A stretch of DNA of 57,264 bases from JBAXXL01 sp038206725 (GCA_038206725.1 JBBRAO010000019.1:1-57264), one strand, 5' to 3'. Positions 17,580 to 25,636 are shown, numbered from the stretch's first letter. Notes: generated from the sequence alone by a model not told the origin. Numbers and translations: made by a program.

Positions 17580-18101
17580 TTACTGTTTGTTAAAGGTTAT
17601 ATCGAAGTCAACTGCATAAGTTCCACCCGGATTTGTGCTATTGGGACCGATAATAAGCGTTCCCCCAACACGAATCTGTGGTATGGAGATTGAATTTTCA
17701 TCTATATGAAAAATAGTACCACTCTCGCCTTTTTCTGTGGGTCCAATTTTCAAAGTTACATTCCCACCATTACTTCCTGATAAAATAGTTGTCGGTTTAT
17801 ATTCGATTAGTACATCTTGTTCTTCGCAATGTTCTATCTCAAAAATCGCGGGAGAGGATGAAGGTGAACCATTTAATAAAACCACATCTCCGGTTGAAGA
17901 CCTGCTACCGTCCCATCCAACAGTAATAGTTCCGCCGTTTTTGCCGGAATTGCCCAAACAAAATTTTCCGAAAGACAGCGACTGAAGTGGGTAAATATTG
18001 ATTGATTGTGTTGGTGGAGGTGCTGGTTGAGCATAAAAGCAAACCAACAATAATTGAGCTATAACAAGAATCATCAACATATTATTTCTAAAGTTTTTCA
18101 T
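17580..18101 (-). CDS. minor fibre subunit, DUF4402-like, with a cysteine pair
   Basis: 173-residue secreted protein with a signal peptide ending near YAQPAPPP. The C-terminal GGTLIIGP and GGTYAVDFDITF match the closing beta-strands of DUF4402 subunits, and LSFGKFCLGNSG matches their early FGN strand. Unlike the two other subunits it has two mature cysteines (KFCLGN and EHCEEQ) that could form a disulfide across the Ig-like fold, as in classical pilins. Encoded between chaperone and usher, it is a candidate tip or anchor subunit. Confidence 0.65.
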   Translation of the reverse strand: MKNFRNNMLMILVIAQLLLVCFYAQPAPPPTQSINIYPLQSLSFGKFCLGNSGKNGGTITVGWDGSRSSTGDVVLLNGSPSSSPAIFEIEHCEEQDVLIEYKPTTILSGSNGGNVTLKIGPTEKGESGTIFHIDENSISIPQIRVGGTLIIGPNSTNPGGTYAVDFDITFNKQ

Positions 18102-18117
18102 TATTCGACCCGATTAC

Positions 18118-18972
18118 CTATTCCTTAATAGTCAATTCTGCTTCAGTTAATACTTTCTTGCTCTCGGAAACAGTATAAACAACATTGAATTTACCCTGAT
18201 TAAAATTAACGCCGATAGGTTTTTTCAGCTTCATTTTACATTTCCTTATGTTTCCCGGAGTATAAACGCCAAAGCCCTGGATTTTTCCAACTTCAAAAGA
18301 TTTGTTTTCGTTGTTTATAAAGTTTACAGTTATATCGCCATAAGTTGACATATTCCCTGTACGATGAAAATTCATCTTTAGATATTCCACAGAATCAACT
18401 GTATTGTCATACTCCAAATCGGAAATTGAAACCACGGTATTCGATTCACCTTTGCGAATTATACAAGCGATTGAAATTCCAAAAACCGGTTCCAGTTTTA
18501 CTGAAATTGTACCGCTATCCGCTTTGCTTGCATTATCACCGAGGGGTTTAATGTTTTTCACGGCTCGAAAATAAATATGTGAGCGATATTCACCCGGTTC
18601 CAGCTCATTTGTTTTCGTTACTTGAACCTTTACTGTCTGCGATTCATTGGGAGCCAACACAACCCTACGCGGAAAAACTCTTAAATAAGGAGTTGCAAAA
18701 TTTTGTCCTGAATCTGGAACTGTTATCTCTTTAAAATCTCCGACTTCACTCATTCGGAATTGGACAAAAGAAACATTATAAACCGCAGTATCTTTACCGA
18801 TATTTGATAGGTTGATTTCCTGCACTTTTTGGCTATTATCAAAAACAACGCGTTTGGGAAAAATCATCAAATTGCCTTGTGCCGAGATTTGTATCGCCGA
18901 AAAGGCGATACAAAACACAACAAAAAGAATTGCTTTAATCTGATACCCTATATATTTTTTTTTGATTTCCAT
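18118..18972 (-). CDS. PapD-like periplasmic fimbrial chaperone
   Basis: The mature protein starts GNLMIFPKRVVFDNSQKVQEINLSN, the A/B strands of a PapD-type Ig domain. It continues to LRVFPRRVVLAPNESQTVKV, the G1 strand region that donates a strand to subunits, and EYRSHIYFRAV. A second Ig-like domain occupies about residues 150-284. PapD-type chaperones hold subunits in the periplasm and deliver them to the usher. It lies 16 bp before the minor subunit and follows the frameshifted DUF4402 gene. Confidence 0.8.
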   Translation of the reverse strand: MEIKKKYIGYQIKAILFVVFCIAFSAIQISAQGNLMIFPKRVVFDNSQKVQEINLSNIGKDTAVYNVSFVQFRMSEVGDFKEITVPDSGQNFATPYLRVFPRRVVLAPNESQTVKVQVTKTNELEPGEYRSHIYFRAVKNIKPLGDNASKADSGTISVKLEPVFGISIACIIRKGESNTVVSISDLEYDNTVDSVEYLKMNFHRTGNMSTYGDITVNFINNENKSFEVGKIQGFGVYTPGNIRKCKMKLKKPIGVNFNQGKFNVVYTVSESKKVLTEAELTIKE

Positions 18973-19016
18973 AATTTTTTCGGTTTTAACTATTTGTGTT
19001 GAATTTTCTAATGCCT

Positions 19017-19533
19017 TTAGTTATAAGCTACTGTAACACTAAAAGGCACTGTATTAATATACTCGCCAATTAATTGTCCTTTTGTAACGTTTAGAGTCGC
19101 GCCAACTAATAATGTTTGCCTTCCTAACGTTAGTACACCGCCCTCGACTACACTTGGATTACTTTTAAAATCGTCAACAATCATATCAAACCCACTGCTC
19201 GTTATAACACAATTGGTCGGCAAAGTAATGGCGTAAGTATAAGATTCTTCGCCTGAAACAGTAAATGATGCGGCAGTAGAAGTACCGTTTTTCGAAGGAA
19301 GGTTAACTCCTCCATTTGCGGTTCTTTTCCCTGTGGGAGCTAAGATTACCTTACCGTCGGCTTTACCGGAAACAGCCACTTCACCAAAATTCATATTGCC
19401 CGTACTAACAAATCGCAATGGGGGTAACTATTGTCGCCGATACATCCGCGGAGGCTGTTGATTGTGCCATTAGATGATTTACGAAACCCGCAAGCAAATA
19501 TATTATCGTGAAACTTAGAAACAATTTTTTCAT
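19017..19533 (-). pseudogene. second DUF4402 pilin-like subunit, split by a one-base frameshift
   Basis: The ATG at 19533 gives a signal peptide and mature start (MKKLFLSFTIIYLLAGF to ADVSATIVTPIAI) aligned with the intact subunit at 19727-20272, then a stop at 19405-19407. One base over, the subunit resumes as STGNMNFGEVAVSGKADGKV and runs to 19017 with the family ending (GATLNVTKGQLIGEY, then TVAYN). Removing one base between about 19406 and 19424 (a G5 run or the AAA at 19410-19412 on the plus strand) restores one 171-residue frame. It could be a recent null mutation, slippage-based on/off switching or a sequencing error. Confidence 0.8.
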
Positions 19534-19590
19534 AAACTTTCATTATAAATACAAAATCAATTTTTATTATATCTGAAAATCAAATATTTA

Positions 19591-19627
19591 CTTAAAAAAT
19601 AAGTGACGTTATTAATGCCACTTATTT
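19591..19627 (-). terminator. second hairpin between pilin genes
   Basis: AAATAAGTG and CACTTATTT form 9-bp arms. On the minus strand the hairpin is followed by a T-rich tract. It lies between the first hairpin and the frameshifted subunit gene and may further reduce read-through. Confidence 0.45.
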
Positions 19628-19679
19628 TATTTTTTTGGCGTGTTAATGTAGTTATAACTTTTTAACCCGTAATCTTATT

Positions 19680-19711
19680 AAAAAAAGTGCCGCTCACGAT
19701 AAACAGCACTT
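19680..19711 (-). terminator. terminator directly after the major pilin-like gene
   Basis: On the minus strand AGTGCTG pairs with CGGCACT (one G-U, a pair that fails on the plus strand) followed by seven T. It starts about 15 bp after the stop of the intact DUF4402 gene, the arrangement used in many fimbrial operons to express the major pilin above the assembly genes. Confidence 0.6.
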
Positions 19712-19726
19712 AATTTAATCTAATTT

Positions 19727-20272
19727 TTAGTTATAGTTTACTGTTACATCGAAACCGGTCTCGTTGGTATAAGTACCCGCTAATTGAGCGGCACCAACAT
19801 TCAATGTTGCACCAACATTTAATCCAAATGTCCCACCTGATAAAAGACCAGTAGTAGTGGTTTCACCATTGGTTGTAAAATTAGTAACAGTCATTGACTC
19901 TGCAAAAGTAACACTGTGATTAATTGTATATGTTACAGGTAAGGTTATAGCAAATGTGTAAGCACCTTCACCAGTAACTGTAAATACCGCGGCGGTAATA
20001 GTTCCTTTATTAGTTGCTGCGACCGGAACCTGACATCCGCCCGTTGCTAATCTTGTTCCAGCAGGTGCTAAAACTACTGTTCCTGCGGTTGTTGCATCAA
20101 CTGCAATATTACCGAAAGCCATATGTGTGCCTGAATGGGAAATTGTAATTGGTGCTACAATAATACCAGTTGCTGTTGCTGTAGCAGTTTCGTTCCAATC
20201 AGTAGCCATCAAGTTGTTTGCCATTCCTGCAAAAAGAATAATTGCGGAGGCTAATAATAATAATTTTTTCAT
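19727..20272 (-). CDS. DUF4402 pilin-like subunit (probable major subunit)
   Basis: The start is the ATG at 20272 (MKKLLLLASAIILFAG), preceded by AAAGG; a longer open frame upstream has no support. The signal peptide ends near MATDW. The mature protein is a small alanine/threonine/glycine-rich beta domain with the DUF4402 landmarks HMAFGNIAV, GTVVLAPAGTRLATGG, FTVTGEGAYTFAI and LNVGAAQLAGTYTNETGF ending in VTVNYN. The N-terminal TATATATGIIVAPITI alternates hydrophobic residues and could serve as a donor strand. It is first in the operon, just downstream of the sigma-54 promoter and followed by a terminator, as expected for the abundant subunit. Confidence 0.8.
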   Translation of the reverse strand: MKKLLLLASAIILFAGMANNLMATDWNETATATATGIIVAPITISHSGTHMAFGNIAVDATTAGTVVLAPAGTRLATGGCQVPVAATNKGTITAAVFTVTGEGAYTFAITLPVTYTINHSVTFAESMTVTNFTTNGETTTTGLLSGGTFGLNVGATLNVGAAQLAGTYTNETGFDVTVNYN

Positions 20273-20346
20273 AATAAGACCTTTTTTTAAAAATTTGTAA
20301 AAATACTTTTTTTTTATTAACATTTATTTTGCTAATAATCCTATAA

Positions 20347-20363
20347 GGCAAGGGCTGTGCCAA
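20347..20363 (-). promoter_or_regulatory. sigma-54 (-24/-12) promoter of the fibre operon
   Basis: The minus strand reads TTGGCACAGCCCTTGCC. This has the invariant GG and GC ten bases apart and matches the consensus TGGCAC-N5-TTGC. It lies about 75 bp upstream of the pilin ATG and about 160 bp downstream of the stop of the sigma-54 activator gene, whose AAA+ domain carries the sigma-54-contacting GSFTGA loop. Confidence 0.8.
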
Positions 20364-20439
20364 CAATTATTTTCAGTTTTGCGCTCAAAATTATTATTGT
20401 CGAAAGAATCTTATAATAAAAGGTTTACGAATTAGAAAT

Positions 20440-20488
20440 AAATGCAAAATAAAATAAGGAGCGTGATTTTAACTAAATCGCGCTCCTT
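20440..20488 (-). terminator. terminator of the kinase-regulator operon
   Basis: AAGGAGCGTGATTT and AAATCGCGCTCCTT form a 14-bp stem (one wobble) over a 5-nt loop. The minus-strand continuation is T-rich (ATTTTATTTT). It separates the regulator gene (stop at 20521) from the sigma-54 promoter. Confidence 0.65.
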
Positions 20489-20520
20489 GTTTATGCTCGT
20501 TATCGAGCTTATGCTTGTTA

Positions 20521-21927
20521 TTATTCGTCGTTTTTGGTGAGGTTTATATTGTATTTCTGCATCTTTCGAGAAAGTGCCATCCGATGAATACCCAAAGCCT
20601 CGGATGCTGAATTAATATTATAATCGAATTTTTGCAAGGCTTGTCGAATGAGTTTAATCTGATTATCCGCGAGGTTTAGTTTCTGATTTTCACGATCTGT
20701 ATTGGACTTTGGTTTGATTTTCACAGGAAAGTCCTTCACACTAAGGGGATTTCCTTTACTGAGAATAATTGCCCGTTCAGTCATATTTCTCAATTCCCGT
20801 ACATTACCCGGAAAATCATAAGACTCCAAAACTTTTATAATATCGTTGTCTATTTTTGGTTTAGGTTTGTTCAATTTTTTTGATAAATCTTCTAAGAAGA
20901 AATTAAATAGCGGTTCGATGTCTTCCGTGCGTTCCCTAAGAGGCGGGATATGAATGTGCAACGTGTTTAGACGATGGATCAAGTCAAGTCTGAACCTCCT
21001 GTTCTCCACTAACTTGTCAAGTTCAAAATTCGTTGCTGAAATGATACGAAAGTCGGTGGAAACCGGAAGCGTTTCACCAACACGGGTAATAGACTTTTCT
21101 TCTATTGCGCGTAACATCTTAGCCTGCAGATTCATCGGCATATCAGCAATTTCATCGAGAAACAGCGTACCGTGGTCACTAATTTCGAAAAACCCCTTTT
21201 TATCGCTTGTAGCACCGGTAAACGATCCTTTTATATGGCCGAAGAACTCGCTTTCCAATAATGAATCGCTTATCGCGCTACTGTTTACTGCGCAAAATAT
21301 GTTATCTTTTCGATTGCTGGCAAAGTGTATTATACGTGCGATATTTTCCTTTCCTGTTCCACTTTCGCCGGTTATCAAAACGTTCGTATCGGGAAATTCA
21401 GCGGCTGTCAACGCCATATCCAATACAGCCTTTATCTGTGGGCTTGCGCCGATAAAATTACGCTCTATCCGCTCCTCCAAACTTTTAGATATCAAGTAGG
21501 TTTTTTCTTCCAGTAGTTTGATTTCCCGATGTAGTAACAGAAATTTTTGTGTTCTTTCTATGGCAATCTGAATATCAATATGTCGAAAGGGTTTTCGTAA
21601 ATAATCAATAGCCCCTAACCTTAAAGCTTTGACAACAGTATCCATATCGCCGTGAGCGGAAACAATAATAACTTCCAATTTTGGATACTTTCCTTTAACG
21701 TCTTTTAAAATATCCAAGCCGTTGATACCGGGCAAACGAACATCAAGTATCAACAAATCTATGTTTTGCTTTTTTAACAGCGATAATCCTTGAGTCGCTG
21801 TATTTGCTTCATAGGGTTGGAAACCTGAATCCTCAAGATATTCGTGTAATTCTTCCGTAAAACGTTTTTCATCATCAAGTATTAGAACACTAAGTTTATT
21901 ATGGGTTTGTTTGTTATCTATAATCAT
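20521..21927 (-). CDS. NtrC-type sigma-54-dependent response regulator
   Basis: 468 residues: receiver domain (about 12-125, phospho-acceptor D62 in LLILDVRLPG), sigma-54 AAA+ domain (Walker A GESGTGKE 187-194, GSFTGA 234-239, Walker B LFLDEI, R-finger region) and a Fis-type helix-turn-helix (about 425-465, ASEALGIHRMALSRKMQKY). It activates sigma-54 promoters when phosphorylated. Its ATG lies inside the end of the kinase gene (14-bp overlap), so the two are translationally coupled. The sigma-54 promoter just downstream makes the fibre operon the obvious target. Confidence 0.92.
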   Translation of the reverse strand: MIIDNKQTHNKLSVLILDDEKRFTEELHEYLEDSGFQPYEANTATQGLSLLKKQNIDLLILDVRLPGINGLDILKDVKGKYPKLEVIIVSAHGDMDTVVKALRLGAIDYLRKPFRHIDIQIAIERTQKFLLLHREIKLLEEKTYLISKSLEERIERNFIGASPQIKAVLDMALTAAEFPDTNVLITGESGTGKENIARIIHFASNRKDNIFCAVNSSAISDSLLESEFFGHIKGSFTGATSDKKGFFEISDHGTLFLDEIADMPMNLQAKMLRAIEEKSITRVGETLPVSTDFRIISATNFELDKLVENRRFRLDLIHRLNTLHIHIPPLRERTEDIEPLFNFFLEDLSKKLNKPKPKIDNDIIKVLESYDFPGNVRELRNMTERAIILSKGNPLSVKDFPVKIKPKSNTDRENQKLNLADNQIKLIRQALQKFDYNINSASEALGIHRMALSRKMQKYNINLTKNDE

Positions 21928-23914
21928 CTTTGTTACTTCTATTATTATCTATATAGGGTAGTGTGATTTTAAATTTTGTTCCTAAATTAGGATTACTAAT
22001 TATATCAATATTGCCATTCAAATCCTTAATAATTCCATAAGAGACCGAAAGTCCAAGACCTGTTCCCTTTCCCGCGTCTTTGGTAGTATAAAATGGCAAC
22101 ATAATATGGTCTATATCCTTAGGATCAATTCCTTTTCCATTATCTATTATTTCCAGATAATTGGCTTCTGTATCGTGATATGTTTTAATTTGAATTGTCT
22201 TTTCAAATTCAGCTTTGGAACTTTTCGCTCTATCGTCGATAGCATCTTTCGCATTAACTAACATATTCAGTACTACTTGTTCAAATCTATATGTATTCCC
22301 GATTATTGGGTGAGTATTCTTGTCCAAATCCATTGTTAATTCAATAGCATAATTCTTAAATTGTTCCGAAATCATCGACACAGCACTTTCGATGCTTTCA
22401 TTTATATTAAATAAAGAATGAATATTATCATTATTGTCTCTCGAAAAAACTCTAACGTGGTCTATTATTTTTCCAATTCTTAAAATATCTTCAAATATTT
22501 TTTCGGATTTTATTTTTAAATAATTTATATCAACGCTTTCGCTATTCAAGATTTTGTTGAAGCAATTCTCTATACCTAAAGAAATAGAAAGTAATGGCTG
22601 GTTTATCTCGTGTGCCATTGCGGAAGCCATTTCACCTAAGCTTACCATTCTTTCAGTACGTATTAGATTATTCTGCATTTTATTTCGATCGGAAATTTCT
22701 CGTAAAACTGTAGAATAGGCTATTACGTGAGTAATTGGAACAAAATCCTCAGAACTTGCTTTGAAATTTTGCTGAGCATTGACATTCAACAGTTCAGAAA
22801 CTTCATCTATAAGCTCTTTTGTTTCTACTAATAACGGTGTATTTATAATTAATGTTGATTGGGATTTTGACCATTCTAATAAATCCATAAGTAATTCCAT
22901 TGCTCTTTTGGAGGACGATTGGATGATCTCTGCATATTCCTCGATTCCGTCGTAATCTTTTTTTCTAATTTGCTCAACTAACAAATTCCCAAAACCAATA
23001 ATACTGCTAAACGGGCTTTTCATATCGTGCGCAATGATAGTGAAAAATTTATCTTTTAAAGCGTTCAACTCATACATCCGCGCTTCATTTTCCCGAAGTG
23101 CGGTTTCAGATTGCTTTTGTTCTGTTATATCCTTTGTGAATCCCAGGAATTGATTTTCCGAATGTTTAACCGATTCCACAGACCACCACCTTTTAGAACC
23201 CTCTTTAGTCATAAACAATAAATCTGCTTTTGCTGAATCGTTTTGAATTAAATTTTTGAAATTATTCGAGCCATCTTCTAATGAATCTTCGGAAAGGATA
23301 TCTAAAATTGCCATATTTAGAAGTTCTTTTTTGGAATAACCCGACATTCTGCAGGCCGCTTCATTCACTTCCATATATTTACCATTTGCATCAAATACGA
23401 AAACTCCGTCGGGAGCATTTTCAACATATCTTTTGTATTTCTCCTCGCTTTGTTTTAGTGCGATATTAGAATTAGTCAATTCCTCGGCGGTTTTTTCTAG
23501 AATTTTAGTATTTCTGATTACTTTATGTTTCTGATCGTAAAGATCAAGAAAAACATTTATTTTGCTTAATAATATATTATAATTAATTGGCTTGTAGATA
23601 AAATCAACCGCTCCAGACTCATACCCTTTGAATTCTTCCATATCATAAAGATGATTCGCGGTTATAAAAATAATTGGCACCTTTTGCGATGGCCTTTTTT
23701 CATTAATCTTAACAGCCAATTCATAACCATCCATACCGGACATACGAACATCCAATATGGCAAGTGCAAGATCAATGCCTTCTGTTTTCTCAAGTGCCTC
23801 TATTCCGGAATGTGCCCGTATAGGAATGATCTTGATTTTTCTGATTATTTTATCCAATAGAATTAAATTTACTTCAAGGTCGTCAACAATAAGTATATTT
23901 GGTAATGATATCAT
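21914..23914 (-). CDS. hybrid sensor kinase with N-terminal receiver, PAS and two HisKA domains
   Basis: No membrane segment, so cytoplasmic. Order: receiver (1-125, D55 in LAILDVRMSG), short coiled coil, PAS (about 157-265, YVENAPDGVFVFDANGKYME), a first HisKA with H296 (FFTIIAHDMKSPFSSI) that runs to about 385, then a second HisKA with H435 (SLGEMASAMAHEINQPL) and one HATPase (N box VLNMLVNAKDAI, G boxes DNGKGI and GKGTGLGLS). The first HisKA stops just where its own ATPase should begin, as if two kinases had been joined. It is the partner of the sigma-54 regulator whose gene overlaps its 3' end. Confidence 0.88.
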   Translation of the reverse strand: MISLPNILIVDDLEVNLILLDKIIRKIKIIPIRAHSGIEALEKTEGIDLALAILDVRMSGMDGYELAVKINEKRPSQKVPIIFITANHLYDMEEFKGYESGAVDFIYKPINYNILLSKINVFLDLYDQKHKVIRNTKILEKTAEELTNSNIALKQSEEKYKRYVENAPDGVFVFDANGKYMEVNEAACRMSGYSKKELLNMAILDILSEDSLEDGSNNFKNLIQNDSAKADLLFMTKEGSKRWWSVESVKHSENQFLGFTKDITEQKQSETALRENEARMYELNALKDKFFTIIAHDMKSPFSSIIGFGNLLVEQIRKKDYDGIEEYAEIIQSSSKRAMELLMDLLEWSKSQSTLIINTPLLVETKELIDEVSELLNVNAQQNFKASSEDFVPITHVIAYSTVLREISDRNKMQNNLIRTERMVSLGEMASAMAHEINQPLLSISLGIENCFNKILNSESVDINYLKIKSEKIFEDILRIGKIIDHVRVFSRDNNDNIHSLFNINESIESAVSMISEQFKNYAIELTMDLDKNTHPIIGNTYRFEQVVLNMLVNAKDAIDDRAKSSKAEFEKTIQIKTYHDTEANYLEIIDNGKGIDPKDIDHIMLPFYTTKDAGKGTGLGLSVSYGIIKDLNGNIDIISNPNLGTKFKITLPYIDNNRSNKDDYR

Positions 23915-24170
23915 AATTATAAAGCTATAGTATTAAAAGTGTTTCTTCTCCATTAGCCGATTCCTTAGCAAACATTTTGTTTTATAAGTTTTTAAAATTT
24001 ATTAATGAAAAAATTAAGACGAGTTGTAAAGTCTTATCTTTTAAAATTCATATAATATTCGTGCTACTAAGGACATTTCGTTCTTGAAGGTACACTATTA
24101 ATTTCTTAATTTCAATTAATATTCCACGAAATATTGGCAAAATCGATAATATTTAAAAAAAATCGAATAA

Positions 24171-24249
24171 CAAGTTGAAACATTTTTATCTATAATTCGT
24201 TACTTAACGAAATGACGAATTGAAATTTTAAAATTGAATAAAAATGAAG
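24171..24249 (+). repeat. 79-bp direct repeat, right copy, containing the arsR promoter and start
   Basis: Two differences from 14813-14891. This copy holds the TTCGTTA-N2-TAACGAA palindrome and AATTTTAAAATT upstream of arsR, and ends at the second codon of arsR. Confidence 0.9.
24196..24211 (+). promoter_or_regulatory. candidate ArsR operator
   Basis: Perfect inverted repeat TTCGTTA-CT-TAACGAA, 33 bp upstream of the arsR ATG, the size and place expected for an ArsR/SmtB dimer site. A copy with TT in the centre is present at 14838-14853 next to the nitroreductase gene. Confidence 0.55.
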
Positions 24250-24600
24250 AACTATATAAAGACATTTAAGGCTTTATCCGACCAAAACAGGATGTTAATT
24301 TTAAAGATGTTGGGAATTAAACAACTATGTGTTTGCGAGATAACCGATGTATTGGGATTATCAACATCAACTGTATCCCAGCACTGCTCTATTTTGCGGG
24401 ATGCAGGATTCATAGTGGATATAAAGAAAGGGAAATGGGTGGACTATAAAATCAATCCCAACGCCGAAGATGAATTAACCAAGCAATTGTTGGAATTATT
24501 ACCAACTTGGCTTACGGATGATGAATTCACAAAAACTTATACTGACAAAGTAAATAAATCGGATAGAAATATAATCTGTACTAATATAGTAATAAAATAA
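24244..24600 (+). CDS. arsR: ArsR family metalloregulator
   Basis: 118-residue winged-helix repressor: FKALSDQNRMLILKML at the start, the metalloid-binding-type helix KQLCVCEITDVLGL with the CVC cysteines (the ELCVC motif of arsenite-sensing ArsR), then the recognition helix STSTVSQHCSILRDAG. A further cysteine is near the C-terminus (NIICTN). First gene of the arsenic operon; it should repress from the palindrome upstream until As(III) binds. Confidence 0.92.
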   Translation: MKNYIKTFKALSDQNRMLILKMLGIKQLCVCEITDVLGLSTSTVSQHCSILRDAGFIVDIKKGKWVDYKINPNAEDELTKQLLELLPTWLTDDEFTKTYTDKVNKSDRNIICTNIVIK

Positions 24601-24622
24601 AAGGATAAAATAAAACAATTCA

Positions 24623-25636
24623 ATGAAAAATAAAATACTTATACCACTGCTTTTATTACCCGTTTGGGTAGTACTTTATATGTACCTCGAACCGATGGTA
24701 AACTTCTTGGTATATAATATTATTGGAATGGACAAAACGTCGCACCTTACGGAAGCGATTCGTTTCTTCATTTTTGAAGTGCCTAAAGTGCTTATGCTTT
24801 TGACCTTAATCGTGTTCGTTGTCGGGATTATCCGCTCCTACTTTTCACCCGAAAAAACGCGCAAAGCATTAGAAGGCAAAACGTTATTCGTCGGAAATGT
24901 GATGGCAAGCTCATTGGGAATCGTTACTCCTTTTTGCTCTTGCTCCGCCATTCCGCTTTTCCTCGGCTTTGTCGAATCGGGCGTACCTCTTGGAGTAACC
25001 TTTTCATTTCTTATTGCCGCGCCGATGATTAATGAAGTAGCAATTGTTCTTCTGCTGGGTTTGTTCGGTTGGAAAACCGCATTGCTGTATGTAGCAACCG
25101 GATTGTTCATAGCGATATTTGCCGGTTGGATAATCGGCAAATTAAAATTGGAAAAATGGGTCGAACCTTGGGTTTATGAAATTAAAGCCGGAAACCTTGG
25201 AGTGGAAAGCGCTAAAATCACATTCAACGACAGAGTTGATGCCGGATTTACAGCGGTTCGTGAAATCGTTTCCAAAGTGTGGGTATATGTAATGTTGGGA
25301 ATAGCTGTGGGCGCGGGTGCTCACGGCTATGTCCCTGCCGACTTTATGGCTTCGTTTATGGGTAAAGACGCTTGGTATTCGGTTCCGTTAGCTGTACTTA
25401 TTGGTATTCCGCTTTATTCCAATGCCGCCGGGATTATCCCAATTGTTCAGGTTCTACTCGAAAAAGGAGCGGCTTTGGGTACATCGCTTGCGTTTATGAT
25501 GGCGGTCATAGGCTTGTCTTTACCGGAAACCATTATATTGAAAAAAGTTTTAACATATCCGTTAATTTTTACTTTCGTCGGAGTTGTGGGCGTTGGTATT
25601 ATTATTGTAGGATTTTTATTTAACTTAGTGTTTTAA
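24623..25636 (+). CDS. ArsP/SO_0444-type permease
   Basis: 337-residue protein with about eight to nine membrane helices. The family hallmark is GIVTPFCSCSAIPLFLGF with the CSC pair, and IAAPMINEVA follows. ArsP-type permeases export trivalent organoarsenicals such as methylarsenite or roxarsone products; related ones move other metals. It follows arsR by 22 bp and precedes the thioredoxin-like genes. Confidence 0.85.
   Translation: MKNKILIPLLLLPVWVVLYMYLEPMVNFLVYNIIGMDKTSHLTEAIRFFIFEVPKVLMLLTLIVFVVGIIRSYFSPEKTRKALEGKTLFVGNVMASSLGIVTPFCSCSAIPLFLGFVESGVPLGVTFSFLIAAPMINEVAIVLLLGLFGWKTALLYVATGLFIAIFAGWIIGKLKLEKWVEPWVYEIKAGNLGVESAKITFNDRVDAGFTAVREIVSKVWVYVMLGIAVGAGAHGYVPADFMASFMGKDAWYSVPLAVLIGIPLYSNAAGIIPIVQVLLEKGAALGTSLAFMMAVIGLSLPETIILKKVLTYPLIFTFVGVVGVGIIIVGFLFNLVF

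Noticed and set aside
14813..24249. Fibre module as a transposon or integrative element with its own recombinase
   Set aside because: No transposase, integrase or tRNA target is present between the repeats; only homologous recombination or an external enzyme could have moved it.
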